Numbered from the stretch's first letter, positions 50,461-63,610 are shown. The stretch is 64,000 nt of DNA from Neocallimastix lanati (nom. inval.) (GCA_016946835.1 JACVTC010000009.1:51001-115000); one strand, 5' to 3'. Notes: generated from the sequence alone by a model not told the origin. Numbers and translations: made by a program.

Positions 50461-51110
50461 TTCTTTTCCAATATCCTTTTCTTACTTCTCTTTATCAATT
50501 TTTCTTTATTAATAATTATATTTAATTATTATTAATAGAATTTTCTCCCAATTTTTTTTTCTCTTCTATCTACAGTTATCCTCTATAGTATAGCAAAAAA
50601 AAAAAATGAATGATTGTATTAAAAATAATAATAATAATAAATAATAAATAAATAAATAAATAAATAAAGATGTTTTCTTTTATTTTTTATTTAATTATTT
50701 TTACTTTTTTATTTTATTCTTTAGTATAATTGATATTTAGTTTTATAAGAATTTTTAGAAAAAAAATTTTTTTTTAAATAAGTGAAAAAGAAAAAGAAAA
50801 AATAATAATAAAAAAAATATTGTTATATATGTATTATATAATTATCAATAATTAATCTTTTTTTTTTTTTTTTTTTATTTTTTTTTATTTTTTTAATTAT
50901 TATTATTTACCTTTTATTATTATATATTTTAATAAATAGATTAATTTTGGAGATTAATAATTAATGAATAGGTATCACTTTTCCATTATTTAATTATTAT
51001 TAATTATAAATAGAATATTGGTAGATTTATATATATATATATTAAATATTAAATATTAAATATTATTAATTACTATAATTAATAGATAATCTATAAAATA
51101 AAGTTTCTAC

Positions 51111-51196
<86 letters not shown>

Positions 51197-52075
51197 TATA
51201 ATATAAAAAAAAAATCTCAATGATTTAATTACATATATAAAATACAATTTATATTTTATTCTAATTATATATGTATAAGACTAAAAAAAAAAATTCATTT
51301 GTCTTTTTTTTTTTAATACTTCTCCATTAATAATAATCATATAAATATATATAGATATTTTTTAATTAATTAAAAAAGATCATTTAGAAAAAAAATAATA
51401 AAAGATTTATAATAGAGTTAATGATATATATAAACTAAAATTAATATTAAATTTTAATAATTATATTATTATAAATAAAAATAAATATATATATAATTAT
51501 TTAATATAAAATATATATATATATAAAGTAAAAAATCTATCAGTACCTAGTAAAAAAAAAATTGAAAATTAATATGAATTGATCATTTATATATATATAG
51601 AAATTGGGATTAATCTTATTATATAATCTCTTTCCCTATAATTATTTAAAAACTTTCATATATATATATATATATAATAAATTACAAGAAGTTTTTTTTT
51701 TTTTTTTTTACAAATTGATATAAAAATAAATGATTAAATAAACTTTTTTTTTTTTCATTATTATTATTATTATTCCTTTATTCCTTTATTTATTTATTTA
51801 TTTATTCTTTTATTTTCTTATTTTTTTTTTATTTACTTTTTATTTATTTAATTAAAACTTGTATTAATATGAAATTCGATTTATATTTAGTTTTTTTTTT
51901 TTTTTTTGAACTAAACCAATAAATAAAATAAAATAAAAAAAATAAAATAAAATAAAAAATAATAAAAATTGAAATAATAATTATTAATTAATTATTATTA
52001 TTATTATTATTGTTTTGTTTTGAGAAGTTGTATAAATTGTAAATTTTTGTCTTTGCTCTTATTTAATAATTTTCT

Positions 52076-52124
<49 letters not shown>

Positions 52125-52312
52125 TATTTGTTTGTATATTTATAGAAAAAAAAAAAAAATAAAAAAAGAAAAGAAAAATATAAATTAAATAGTTTTACAT
52201 TAAAACATTTACATTCTTGTTTTTTTTTTTATTATTATTATCAAAGATTAATACATGTTTGAATATGTATGAATGTACGTATGTAAATATATACATTTTT
52301 TGATAATGATAT
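48584..52312. other. Long intergenic region upstream of the SH3 gene
   Basis: No gene is supported in 3.7 kb; the frames present are Phe/Ile-rich readings of poly-T. It contains T-runs of 20 or more and a 49-base A-run at 51113-51161 followed by (AAT)n. The SH3 gene promoter and the SKP1 3' end must lie here, but no specific signals can be named. Confidence 0.5.
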
Positions 52313-53468
52313 CTAGCATTCAGAAGCCCATTCGTTTTCTCTCTTTATCTGTTCTTCTTCTTCTGGAGTGAAATCATTTTCAATATTAAAAATGGCTCTA
52401 ATTTCTTCTGGCTTCTTACCTCTAATCATATTGGCAATGTGTTTACAAGTTAAATTTAAGAGTGGTTTAATATCCATATAGTTAGCTGCAAGAGTAATAT
52501 CAAATAAAACTTCATTTGATTCAATACTCTTTATATATATATTTTTATATTTTCAGTTATTATTTTTGTTTTATTCAATTTAATTTTTGAATAATTAATT
52601 TGAAAATAATTTATATATTATATTTAAATTTTTTATTTAAAAAAAAAAAAATATTATATAAATTATTTTATTATATGAATTTGGGGTAGTAATTTGAATT
52701 ATTAATTTTTAATTATAATTAATAAATATTAAGTTATTATAATTAAAGGTTCAAAACAATTAATATTATAAATAAATAATGATAGCAATATTGATATTAT
52801 TATTATTATTTTATTATACACATATATATATATATATTTGTTTAATTATAATAATTAATTATTAAAAAAAAAAAAAAAATAGACTTACTTCTAAAAATTT
52901 CATGTCCCAGTTACCAATACCAGTATTACTTCTTGAGATATCAGCCATCTCTTCATCTTCTTCTACTGGATCATTACGGTGGTATTCACAGTATTCAATA
53001 ACCTTTAATGAAAAGATATAAATCAATAAATTTATTATTTTCAATGTAAATTAAAACAATAAGAATACAAATAAAATGAAATGTAAAAATAATTATATAA
53101 GTAAAAGTACAATCGATAATGAATTTTGAATGTAGAGATTAATTTCCAATTTAATATATTTTAATTATAATTTAAGTAATAATTTAGTTATTTTTGAATA
53201 TTTTAATTATAATAATAATAATAATAATCTTTTAATATAATTAATTTATATATATTTATTTTAATATTATCAAGAATATAATAAAAAAGTTTATGATTTT
53301 TTTTTTTCTTACTTTCTTTAAAATATCTCCGGTAACATTTGGAAGTGGAATGGCGCTATCATTTTCACCAACATCTTCTAACATATTATGAAGAAGAATA
53401 GACTTTTCGGCAATTTCTTTGTCTATGGTAAAAATTTGGTTATCAGAGCTAGATAAAGTAATAGACAT
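52313..53468 (-). CDS. SKP1: SKP1, SCF ubiquitin ligase adaptor, three exons
   Basis: Exons on the minus strand are 53313-53468, 52889-53002 and 52313-52528, with GTAAGA and GTAAGT donors. They encode 161 residues, close to the usual about 160. The N-terminal BTB/POZ-like fold has [38 protein letters not shown] and EYHRNDP. The C-terminal F-box-binding helices have [36 protein letters not shown] and [20 protein letters not shown]1 links cullin-1 to F-box proteins (family knowledge). The acidic loop is short. The C-terminus reads NEWASEC instead of the common WCEEK-type ending; the key Trp is kept. An intact housekeeping gene. Confidence 0.95.
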
Positions 53469-54659
53469 TTTTTTATAAAAAAAAATATATATATATATTT
53501 ACTTGGTTTTGAAAAAGAAAAAATAATAATAAAGGTTATATATATATAATATAATATAATAATATAATAATAGATAATAAATATATATTTAAATAAGAAT
53601 ATTATTATTAGTATCACTGTAATCATTTTAATAAATTTATTTTATTTATCCATTAAATAAATCTTTTTATATTTTGTAAAGAAAAAAAATAATGAACTAA
53701 TTCAATTTGTTCATTTATAATCTTTAATAAATTTAAATAATTTATTCTTTTTTATTTTTTTGTTTATTTATTTCTAAAAAAATATATTGTATTGAAAGTT
53801 TTATTTATAAATAATATCATAGGTCATACAACGTTAAATGTATAATGGTCTGATTAATTCATTTTTATATATATTGTTTATTTGATAAAAAATCAAATTT
53901 CCAAATCAACAGATTTATTATTACTTTATTAATAAAATAAATTAATTAAATTAAATTTAAATTGAAAGATTTATATATTCAAATCATTCAATAAATAAAA
54001 AAAAAATAAATAAATAAAAATAAAGTAAAAAAGATTGTCTTCCATCTATTATTATGATTATTATTATTTTTTTTTTTTTATTTTTCTTTATTTCGATATT
54101 AAATAAAAAGAAAAAAAAAAATAAATTAAATGAAATAAATATAAATATATGCAATATAGGTCAATAAAAATATTGTTTTGTATTGGATTTAAAAATAGGT
54201 AATATTTTCAAAAGGAATAATTGACTATTATTAAAATGGTATGGTTCATTTATTTTATTGTTTTGTTTTTTTTTTTAAAAAAAAAATAAAAAATAAATAA
54301 ATCATTTTATTTTTTTTTTTTTTTTTGAAGTATATTTTAAAACAAGGATTTTATTTATATTTATATATAATAAATAACATTTCTCTTAACTACAAACTAT
54401 TTATTATTTCTAATTATGAATTATTTACTTCTGAGATATTATTTAATTAATCTGGGGATAAATTGAAATATTTATAATCTCCTCTTTTATTATTAAATTG
54501 ATAAATATTAAGTCAATTGATAAGTGTTTTATATTTAATCTTATTATTTTACTTACAATATTTATAATTTTATACAATTAAAACAATAAACAGTTTTAAA
54601 ACTTTATTTTTCAATAAATTAAAAGATTTTAAAATTAAGTTCTATTTTTCTTATAAAAG

Positions 54660-54713
<54 letters not shown>

Positions 54714-55536
54714 TTTATAAATATATAAATATAATAATTAAATATTCAAACTTAATTTTGTATATTTATAATAAATTATATATATATATTTATATAAATA
54801 AATTTTAATAAAAAAAATTTTTTTCTTTTCTATATATAAAATATATTATAAAAATATAAAAATTCTATTTACTATTAAATATTTGAATAAATTTTAAAAA
54901 CTATTATAAATTCAAATTTATATTAAATTTTTATTTATCTTTTTTAATAATAATTATTAAAATTATTCTTAAATTCAATACTTGATTATATCTATTAAAA
55001 AAAGTTATTATATTAATAAAAGATTTTTTTATTAAGATATCCGATGTTATATATTCTAGTCAATAATATATAAACAATATTTAAATAATATTTCAAAAAT
55101 ATATATATATATATGTTAAGAATAAATAAATAAATTTGGATTGAAATTATTATAGAATAGCTTTTTTTATAATTAAATATAATAAAAGCTTAATCTTTAA
55201 ACTTTTTTTTTTTCTATTTTCAAAAATAAATTATAATAAAAGTTAAAAAAAAAAAAAGTTTATATTAGGAACATCTATTTAATAAAATTATTTAGCAAAC
55301 ATTACTCCTTATTTTTACTTTTTTATTTAATATATATATTATATATATTTTTGTAATAACGAATATTTCTCTTGTAATTAATTATATATTTTATTTTATT
55401 GTATTATTTTTTTTTTTATTAAAAAAAAGTATAGAAATACTTTTCCCTATTTTAAATGTATATATATATTTTTTAAGTAGGAAAAATTTTATATAAGAAA
55501 ATATTATTTCAATTTATTGTTTATACATATTGTAAT
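53469..55536. other. Gene-free region upstream of SKP1
   Basis: It is AT-rich with a 38-base A-run at 54660-54697 followed by (AT)n. No coding sequence or recognisable element is seen. Confidence 0.5.
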
Positions 55537-55725
55537 TGTTAAAATATAATAAATAAAATTAAGCACGTTATACTTTATTATAAATAAAATTAATATAAAA
55601 TATATGTAATAATTATTATTTAGAAAAACGATTCTTTTTTATTAAATAAAAATATTATTATTAAATAAAATGTATATTATAAAATATTAAATCTGAGCGT
55701 CATATTATCAGATTAAGAGTCTCAT
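55537..55725 (+). repeat. Copia LTR and PBS of a decayed element
   Basis: LTR 55537-55710 (TGTTAAAATATAATAAAT to TTATCA) is a diverged sister of the 173-bp LTR at 34333. GATTAAGAGTCTCAT follows at 55711-55725, the same tRNA-Lys(CUU)-type priming site. Confidence 0.8.
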
Positions 55726-55748
55726 TGAAGAAATCATGAATATTATAA

Positions 55749-56555
55749 TTTAAGTTCCGGAGTAATAAAGACTAGATACTGTCCTAAAAGTGGGCCTGAG
55801 AGGGTTGCGCTAGTAACAGTCATTAATATACTTACGAGGGAATTTCTAGCATAAGGGTTCATATGCACGTAGCTAAACTACGAATAATCAATCTGCTAGT
55901 TAATTACTGATATAAAACAAATATGTGTAGTATTTGTATATTTAATAATAATTATTAAATATTAAATTTATATCTTTTTGATAATAATTATTTTATTTTA
56001 TTTTATTTCAATATGTATTATTATAATTATAATAATTATAATACTTTATTTCATATAAAATTTATATATTTCTATATATTAGAATATATAATTAATATAT
56101 TACCTATTTCTTATAAATAGATTAAGTTATTTATATTTGAAATAGGGAACTCGCTTGTAAATTTTTAGGAATTAGAATTATTATTTTAATTGTACGAATT
56201 TATAATTTTATTAATAAAACTTACTAAACTACCATTATTTAAAACCCACTGCTTATAAATTATTGCACATAAAAGTCCCGCATATCAATACTATTACCAA
56301 ATGGTCTAGCACGTGATTCGTTGGGTTAGGTTACTTTAGTCTCCCTTCTAGGGAATAAGGTATCGAAAAAGCATTCCGAGAAAAATCGTGCTAGAAAATC
56401 TTAGCAATAATGTGTATGGTTAGAGCGCCAATGCTGAATAAAACAGTAAGACTGTCCAGTAGGAACTATATCCACAAAATGTTGTAACTACCTTAATATT
56501 TCCATGTCTAGAGGGGGGCATAGGGCAGTACACACCGGAAATAAAAAAAAAAAAA
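55749..56555 (+). mobile_element. Poly(A)-tailed structured non-coding retroposon, split by a solo LTR
   Basis: A GC-elevated sequence of about 430 bases (55749-55907 and 56288-56555) ends in an A-rich tail (ATAAAAAAAAAAAAAA). It is flanked by a 13-bp direct repeat ATGAATATTATAA (55736-55748 and 56556-56568). Copia sequence continues on both sides. No reading frame fits. Complementary TCTAGCACG (56305-56313) and CGTGCTAGA (56387-56395) enclose smaller hairpins such as TCCCTTCTAGGGA. These are the hallmarks of a LINE-mobilised SINE or retroposed RNA. I do not recognise the source RNA. Confidence 0.7.
55908..56287 (+). repeat. Solo LTR of family A
   Basis: It is 380 bp long, TGATATAAAAC to GCATATCA, very similar to 1384-1763. 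It lies inside the poly(A) retroposon. A clean target duplication is not visible next to the ends. Confidence 0.85.
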
Positions 56556-56568
56556 AATGAATATTATA

Positions 56569-57116
56569 AACAAATATTGCATATTTACTATATTCAAAAA
56601 TTTAAATTAAATTTATTTTACAATAATTAAATAAATAAATAAATATAAAAATAAATTAATAAAAATTAATTAAAAACTACATGTTTAAAATCATGAAAAG
56701 ATAAAAAAAAACTTAAGAAAAAGAAATTGCCGAAGTAAGTTTAAGTTCTTCATCCCCTCTTACTATGAGTAAAAAATGATGAAATAAATAAAGATGATGA
56801 CAATGTTCGTCAAATGGGAATTTAATTACCAAACTATGACAATAAAAAATTTTTTTAATTAAATCTGCATTTAATTACTAAGATTTTAAATTAAATGCAT
56901 TAAATTTAAAAGACTGGTTTATCGAGTTAAACTGTCTTTTAATCGTACAAGATTGCTATATATATATATATAAAGAATTCATCTATGATGATATGACTAG
57001 AAAACAAATAAAATATGATAATGCAGTTATAGACAATATTTTATGGAAGTTTGGATTACGAAACTAAAAAAAAAAAGCTTAAAAAGCTGTGGAACTGCTT
57101 ATCAAATTATAGATAT
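56569..57116 (+). pseudogene. Decayed copia gag
   Basis: Fragments in order: FKIMKR, EIAEVSLSSSSPLT, IKSAFNY, DFKLNALNLKDWFIELN, LLIVQDC, FIYDDMTRKQIKYDNA and SCGTAYQII. They match the gag at 34.7-35.1 kb almost block for block, with many stops and shifts. The region ends where the chromovirus LTR begins. Confidence 0.8.
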
Positions 57117-57688
57117 TATAATGGGAGATTATTTTAAATTGAATTAAACGTATTTACAAGATAGGTTCCTAACACGAAGTAATTTAAAATATGTTTTATA
57201 ATGAATGAGCTTTATTAATTTATTAAAAAATAAATATTAATTATTATTTATTAATCAGTTAATATAATATTCTAAATTATTTATAAGTAATTAATAAAAG
57301 TGCGAATTTAAAAATATTTTATTGAGAAATTTTACACCTTTTTATTGTTTTTTACGGAAGAATAATTATTAGCATTTATCTGTAATTATTGTTAATTATT
57401 AGTAATTGAAGAAAGTTCAAGAAAATAAGTCTTTCTTTCTTGAAAATGAATCTTAGATAAAAAAAAAATGATAAAAATTATTAATTAAATAGATCTTTCT
57501 AGTTTTATCGATCTGATTTATTTGATCGATAAAATACTAGTAATTTCTTTTAATATTCTAAATATAGTAAATAAAAAATTAATAAATTTTGGAAAGAGTG
57601 TAAATCCAGCCCTGGGAGTTCAGTCATGGTCATGGCAGATTACCATTGAACCATGGTTACTAATTTACTAGTGACAAGTTTCGTTACA
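57117..57688 (-). repeat. 3' LTR of the minus-strand chromovirus
   Basis: On the minus strand it runs TGTAACGAAACTTG to CTCCCATTATA. The right-hand copy keeps CCCATTACA, giving TGTAA/TTACA inverted ends. The copy at 63072 matches from its left edge for over 480 bases. An AAGAGGAGGGCAA polypurine tract precedes the LTR at 57689-57703. Confidence 0.8.
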
Positions 57689-58009
57689 TTGCCCTCCTCT
57701 TGGATTCGGATACCGGAGGAGTCTTAATACTAGACTAAACTATACCAAGAAAGAAAAATTCTATTTAACTGAGTAAATATAAATTATTTTTTACTAATTA
57801 TTTGATGTAAAAATTTCAATACATGAAATAATAAAAATACATTGATATTTATAAAGTAGCATGAATATTAATAAAAATACATGAATATTAATAATAAAGA
57901 AAAATAAAGTTTATTGATATTGATAAAAATAAATTTAATATTAATATAAAAATTTAAGAAATAATCGTAAGTAACAATATAAAGATTCATTTTCAAAATA
58001 TATGTTTTC

Positions 58010-58590
58010 TTAGTTTGAATTTATTGAATTTTTCATGTAATACTGAACAATTAAGATATGTTTCTAGTTCCCAAGATGCTTCAGATAACGGATATCTTTT
58101 CCACTTAATAAGATATTGAATTTTCCTATAATGTTTTCTTTAGTTGAGAGTTTCTTCAACCTCATATTCTTCTTTGTCATTGACTTTAATAGGAAGTGAT
58201 GGTTCTTTGGAAATTATCTTTATAATATGGCTCGAGCTCAGATAGGTGAATGATTGGGTGAATTCTTATGTTTTTTTTTTTGAAAAATCAAATTTGTAAA
58301 TTTCTGGGGAAATTTTTTTTTTCAAGAATTTTATAAGATCCTAATTTTCTTGATTTGTGAACAGTTAACCCATACTTTGTCGTTGACTTTGAAATGTGGG
58401 AACTTTAATTCTGTGTTTATTTGTGAATTTTTCTTGTTTTCTAATTGCTTGTCATAGTTGTAAATATAATTTACATAGAAAGGTGAATTCTTCAGCGATT
58501 CTTGAATTGAATTGTAAAAAACAGAATAGATAATTATGTCAACATGACCCTTTAAAATTTGAATAGCATCAGAGAAATAGTTCAACAACA
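58010..58590 (-). pseudogene. Chromovirus integrase C-terminus and chromodomain
   Basis: Frame 58588-58331 covers the integrase end with FPHFKVNDKVWVNCSQIKKI, the SH3-like segment. Further on (58175-58015) is a chromodomain: EYEVEETLN, a stop, then RKHYRKIQYLIKWKRYP, LSEASWELETYL and VLHEKFNKF. The aromatic-cage positions Y and W are kept. Chromodomains of this group steer integration to marked chromatin (family knowledge). One TAA in the chromodomain and frame changes upstream disable it. Confidence 0.8.
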
Positions 58591-59200
58591 GCGTTCCCCC
58601 TCTCCGTTAAACCGTTGGTTTGGTGGAGAAAGGGAGAAAAAATTTTTATTGAAATTTTAAGAGTTTTTTCAAATAGAAATTCCAGAATTTTTTTGAAATG
58701 AATTGTGTACCTCTATCGAGAATTTCATTTGTTAATCCCATGAAATCTGAAAATGTGAGTCATAAATGCTTTAACAGTATCTTATGAAGAGGGAACATTA
58801 GAAAAAAAAAAGGGATGGATGGAATGACTCATTTTGGAAAATCTATCAAGTTCAACAAAAATACAAGTATAACCATTAGAAGAAGAAAGATCAATGATAA
58901 AATCCATAGATAGCGAAGTTCAAGGTTGTTCAGGAATTTCAAGCGAGTTTTAAAATCCATAAGGTTTGTGTCTCGAGTCTTTTTGAACGACAACGGATTT
59001 CACAAGATCTTAAATAATCTATGATAATGCTTTGTATAGATGACCACCAAAAGTCGCGATTAATATAAAGAGAAAGCTTTCTTTAAAACCAAAATGATTA
59101 GATGAGGGGGGGGAATCATGGCAGATGTTTAAGGCTGAGGATCGACAATTATAGGGAACATATATTTTTCCTTTAAATAGTAGGAAGCTTTAACTTAAGG
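58591..59200 (-). pseudogene. Chromovirus integrase core
   Basis: Pieces in several frames: TVKAFMTHIFRFHG, then EILDRGTQFISKKF (second catalytic Asp), then PFLHQTNGLTER where family members have PQTDGQTER. The HHCC zinc region and the first Asp cannot be placed confidently. Confidence 0.65.
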
Positions 59201-60660
59201 AAAAATCATTTGATTTTGAGGAAATTTTATCTAGAATTAAGTTTGAAACAGAACTCTCAATAGTATTTATCTTTCATGTATTCGTGAAGTATTTGATCAT
59301 TTAGTGATGCTAAAGAAGAGATAGCTTAAAAGTTTTCTAGTTTTAAGGACATTGAAGGAAATATCAAGAGGATAATTCTTCTTCATTTGAAGCACATTCT
59401 GGTCGACGAGAAAATGCGTCAGGTTTACCATTGGCAGATCCGGTACGGTATGTAATTTTTAAAATTGAATTCTGATAGAAAGAGAGGCCAACGAACAAGT
59501 CTTTGTAAAGTGACATTTTCTCAGGTTTTTTTTTTTTTTTGATACAAGAGATTACGATTGTCAGAGAAAATGATAAATGGGATTGAAATTCTTTTCAAAG
59601 GATGTTTCCATTGTTTGTTTTAAGGCTTTAATCAATTGCTTAAAAGCTCTTTTATCGTAAAATTGGGTATTTTTTTCTCAGCAGCAGCAGAGAGTGTGAT
59701 TTTGAAAAGAATGCAATAATGTGAATTTATTATCTTTTTGTGTTTTTTTTTTTTTTTGTGAAAGAATAGGGCCAAAAGCGATGTTACTGCTATCAGTTTT
59801 CAATAAGGAAGAGAAGGTCATGATTTATATATGCAAGTACTGGACCAGAAGAAGAAAATTTAGATTTTATTTCGTCGAATGCTTTTTTGAGTATGTAATG
59901 GCCAAACGAACTTTTCATTTTTTTTTTTTTAGAAGAAAATGAAGAGGATGAAAAGGATGAGTCAATGCGGCTAATCCAGGAATAAAATATCGATAGTAGT
60001 TAGCAAGTTCTAAAAAATGATTGGAGTTATTTCTCATTAGCAGGAGTAGGCCATTCAAGAATAAAGGAAACCTTTTTTTATTTTTTGGATCCATAAGAAT
60101 ACCATCCGAAGAAATTCTATGTCCAAGGAAGTCTAAATAAGGGACACAAAATTCACATTTTTCAAAGTTTGATATATAAGACCGGCCTTTTTGAATAGTG
60201 AGAAATCTTCAGTAAGATGTTTAAGATGAGTTTCTAGATCAGGAGAAAATATTTCGTCAATATAACAAAAGGCAAATTTATCAAGTATATCTTCAAGAAA
60301 GTCGTTAATGAAGTGTTGAAATACGACAGGAGCATCTTTTTTTATAACCAAAAGGCATGACTAAGTATTCAAAAAGGACCATATTTGCAAGTAAAGGTCG
60401 TTTTATAGTCATCTCCTTCTTTCATTCTAACTAGATTATAGACGGATCGAAGATTGAGTTTCGAAAATACTTTTTCCTATATAGTAAAGTATTCGAGCAT
60501 ATCATTTATTAAGGGCAAAGGGTAAGAGTTCACAGATTGTAATGTCATTCAAATGATGATAGTCTACAGCCATTCATAGTTCACCACGCTTTTTTTAATA
60601 CTAAGAAAGCAGGAGCGCCAACAAGAAATTTAGACTTTCTGGAGAATCCTTTTAACTAAT
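59201..60660 (-). pseudogene. Chromovirus reverse transcriptase and RNase H
   Basis: RT motifs on the minus strand are ILVKRI near 60650, FEYLVMPFG near 60350-60380, and frame 60351-60133 with VVFQHFINDFLEDILDKFAF and CYIDEIFSPDLETHLKHL. The YxDD box is YIDE, so the second Asp is lost. The connection YYRYFIPGLAALTHP lies at 59945-60000. RNase H-like pieces continue to about 59400. Many frameshifts are present. Confidence 0.75.
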
Positions 60661-62260
60661 ATTTCATTAATATATACTTTGAGTGAGATGGATTCTTTTT
60701 CGATAAAGGGGGGTAGATAGGTCCATAATATAAAACGGAGTTTGGAATAAGCTTCATTTCATGATCATAGAGCCTATGAGGAGGATATTCATTTACGAAG
60801 ATTTCACAAAAAAAAAAAGTCTTTGAATGGAAGTAATTTCTTTGGGAAAGATGAATTGATTTTATAATTAGTATTTTCTTCATCTTTTTTTTTTTTTTTT
60901 TTTTTGTTATTAATTTTAGGATTGTTTAACGGAACGTAAGTAGTAAAAGTGCTGGGTAGAGCAAGACAATTTGAAATTCAATGTTTCTGAAATTAAAAGA
61001 GAGTTCCTTTGGAGAAAAGTTTATGGTTAAGTTGTGGATGGATAGTCAGTGTATGTCCCAAAATAGCACAGTATGAGGGAAGATCGAGTACATAGAATAT
61101 TGTTTTTACAGACATGATTCTTATATTTTTTTTTAAAAGATATTGGAACAGTTTCACTGATATTTGATTGATTGCTCATTGCCTCCAATTCCGGATACGT
61201 TAGGAAGGTTACATTCAGTAGAGTAAGGAATAGTGTTTTTCTTTTACAAAGAGCACATCCATTAAATTGAGATGAGAGTCACAGCCCAGAAGAATTTTTA
61301 GTTTTCGTAAAAATATTAGAGACATTAAGAGTGAACTCAAAGATTGGAAGTTTTACATCCGGTTGATTGGAGATTCTTCTTCTTGGAATAGTTTTTGGTT
61401 GGAGATTAGTGATCTAGGAACTTCTTGAGGAAGCTTTATTTTTTTTTGTTTCTAAGAAAGCATTTATCAAAGAAATGGTCGACAGATCCACAATAGGCAC
61501 AAAGATATTCATTTCTTCTTCTTTCTTATTCTTCATTAGATAAAAGACTTTGAGTATTAAATTTGAAAGGCTTTTTTTTTTCCATTATTTTGTCTTCTAT
61601 TGTTATTGTTTCGACTATTATTATTTCTATTATTATTGTTTCTATTATTATTATTATTATTACAGCTATTTGACCTATTTGATTTGTTTTGTGGATTAGG
61701 GAATTGTCTATGAACAGATGATGCAACTATCTAATCAAGAAGCAATAGTTGATAATGTGAAAAGAGATCTAGGACCTGGAAACATTTCACCTATTTTAGT
61801 AGCAATTTGATCATTTAATCCATTGAGAAAAGCATTCCATTTTGTCTTCTTCATTTCCATAAAGACCGGTCAGAATATCCATTGAATTCAAGAATATTGT
61901 TTGTTATTTCACCAATACTTTTTTATTTTTTTGTTTTACTATTTTTCAATTTCTGGTTGTTAAGGAAGGTGGAATCGTAGCTCCCAAATATTGCTTTAAA
62001 TCTTGGGGGTGAATTGTCGAATAATTATTTATTTAAGCATGGAGCATTATTTTTCAATTAGAGTCGCAAATCCAGTTCATTGCAGAGCCGTAAAGTCTAG
62101 ATATAGTACATACGACTTTAATTGGATCATTGGTGAATCTTTCAGGGATCAAGCATGAATGTTAAATTCATATTGGCTAAGAATCCTTTAAAGTATCGAC
62201 GATCTCCACGAATCCATGTTTATTGGTAATAATGGCATTTAAAAAGGTATCTTCTTCCAT
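60661..62260 (-). pseudogene. Chromovirus gag and protease region
   Basis: It begins at 62260 (MEEDTFLNAIITNKHGFVE). Downstream are FTNDPIKVVCTISRLYGSAM, the capsid-like segment, and a CCHC knuckle CAYCGSVDHFFDKC near 61460-61505. An Asn/Ile-rich linker lies between. The protease part (60900-61400) is too damaged to identify the active-site triad. Confidence 0.65.
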
Positions 62261-63071
62261 TTTCTTGTTTTGCTAAGATAAATTTATATAATTACTTAGG
62301 GAGTTAAGAACTTTTGTTTAAGGTAAATACAATTTAAATTATTTAATCAATTACTAATGTATGCATATATTCAATTTCAGTATTGACTTATCTAAAAGAT
62401 ATTATATTCGTTCAATTAGATTATTTTTAAATTTTATTTAAAATGATGTATATGTTCACTTAATTTTACTATAATATTTATCTAATGAATAGTAGATTTG
62501 TTCAATTAAATTTACTATAAATTTATCTAATGAATAGTGTATGTGTTCATTTAAATTTATTATATAATATATCTAAGATATAATATATTCATTCACTTAT
62601 ATATTTTGGAGGATTTATCTAAAATAATACTTTTAGTTCACTTATAATATATTATATGAATATATTTAAATAATATTTATTTATTCATTTATTAATAATG
62701 GGTTGTTGCCGTTTTTTTATTGAGAATATTATAGGGTATCCAAAAGATATAGGTAAAATTTCAAAGAGGGAATCCAACGGTAGATAGAGGTTTAATTTAA
62801 AGAAATATTTAGTATATAACCAACGAAAGAATTAAAGATAAAAATTGGGCAAAATTTTTGAATTAAAAAAAGGACCACAAAAGGTAAAGAAATTAGAATA
62901 AGGGAGAGATCCGAAAGACAGCAAATCCAAAAATAGTTTTAGAAGAAGTAGTCCTAAATTAGATAATTATATAGAGATTATATAATAAGAATCGGTAGCA
63001 CAAAGAATTAAAGTGGTGGATTCCAAAAAGTGGGATCGTATTTTTTCTTTTACTTACAAAGGCACTTTTAT

Positions 63072-63610
63072 TGTAATGGGAGGATGGTTTTAAATTGAAT
63101 TAAACGTATTTACATGATAGGTTCGTAACACGAAGTAATTTAAAATATATTTTATAATGAATGAGCTTTATTAATTTATTAAAAAAATAAATGTAAATTA
63201 TTATTTATTAATCTGTTAATATAATAATCTAAATTACTTATAACTAATTAATAAAAGTGCGAATTTAAAAATATTTTATTGAGAAATTTTACACCTTTTT
63301 ATTGTTTTTTACGGAAGAATAATTATATAATTATCCGTAATTATTATTAATTATTAGTAATTGAAGAAAGTTCAAGAAAATAAGTTTTTCTTTCTGGAAA
63401 ATGAAAAGATAAAAAAAATGATAAAAATTATTAATAAAATAGATCTTTCTAGTTTTATCGATCTGATTTATTTGATCGATAAAACACTAGTAATTTCTTT
63501 TAATATTCTAAATATAGTAAATAAAAAATTAATATATTTTGAAAAGAATGTAAGTCCAATCCTGGGAGTTCAGCCTGATGGTCATGGTTGCCATGTTTCA
63601 ATACATTCTA
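63072..63610 (-). repeat. 5' LTR of the minus-strand chromovirus (one end missing)
   Basis: It matches 57117-57650 from TGTAATGGG through CTGGGAGTTCAG and GGTCATGG. The TGTAACG start of the LTR is not present, so the right end is truncated or replaced. A 104-codon frame crossing it (63361-63675) is not a gene. Confidence 0.7.

Larger units (their letters stand above)
57689..63071 (-). mobile_element. Interior of a decayed chromovirus (Ty3 group, chromodomain)
   Basis: Minus-strand gag, RT, RNase H, integrase and chromodomain follow one another between two LTR copies. Stops and frameshifts are frequent, so no polyprotein can be made. The parts are listed separately. The sequence at 62,280-63,071 is a non-coding leader. 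Confidence 0.8.

Noticed and set aside
49741..50525. Three plus-strand Phe-rich frames
   Set aside because: They consist of poly-T and AT runs, without domains, splice logic or composition unlike the surrounding spacer.
55753..56440. Group I intron core (AGACTA and TTAGTCT resembling R and S elements)
   Set aside because: There is no room for the 5' P/Q elements before the copia sequence, and poly(A) plus TSD fit a retroposon better.
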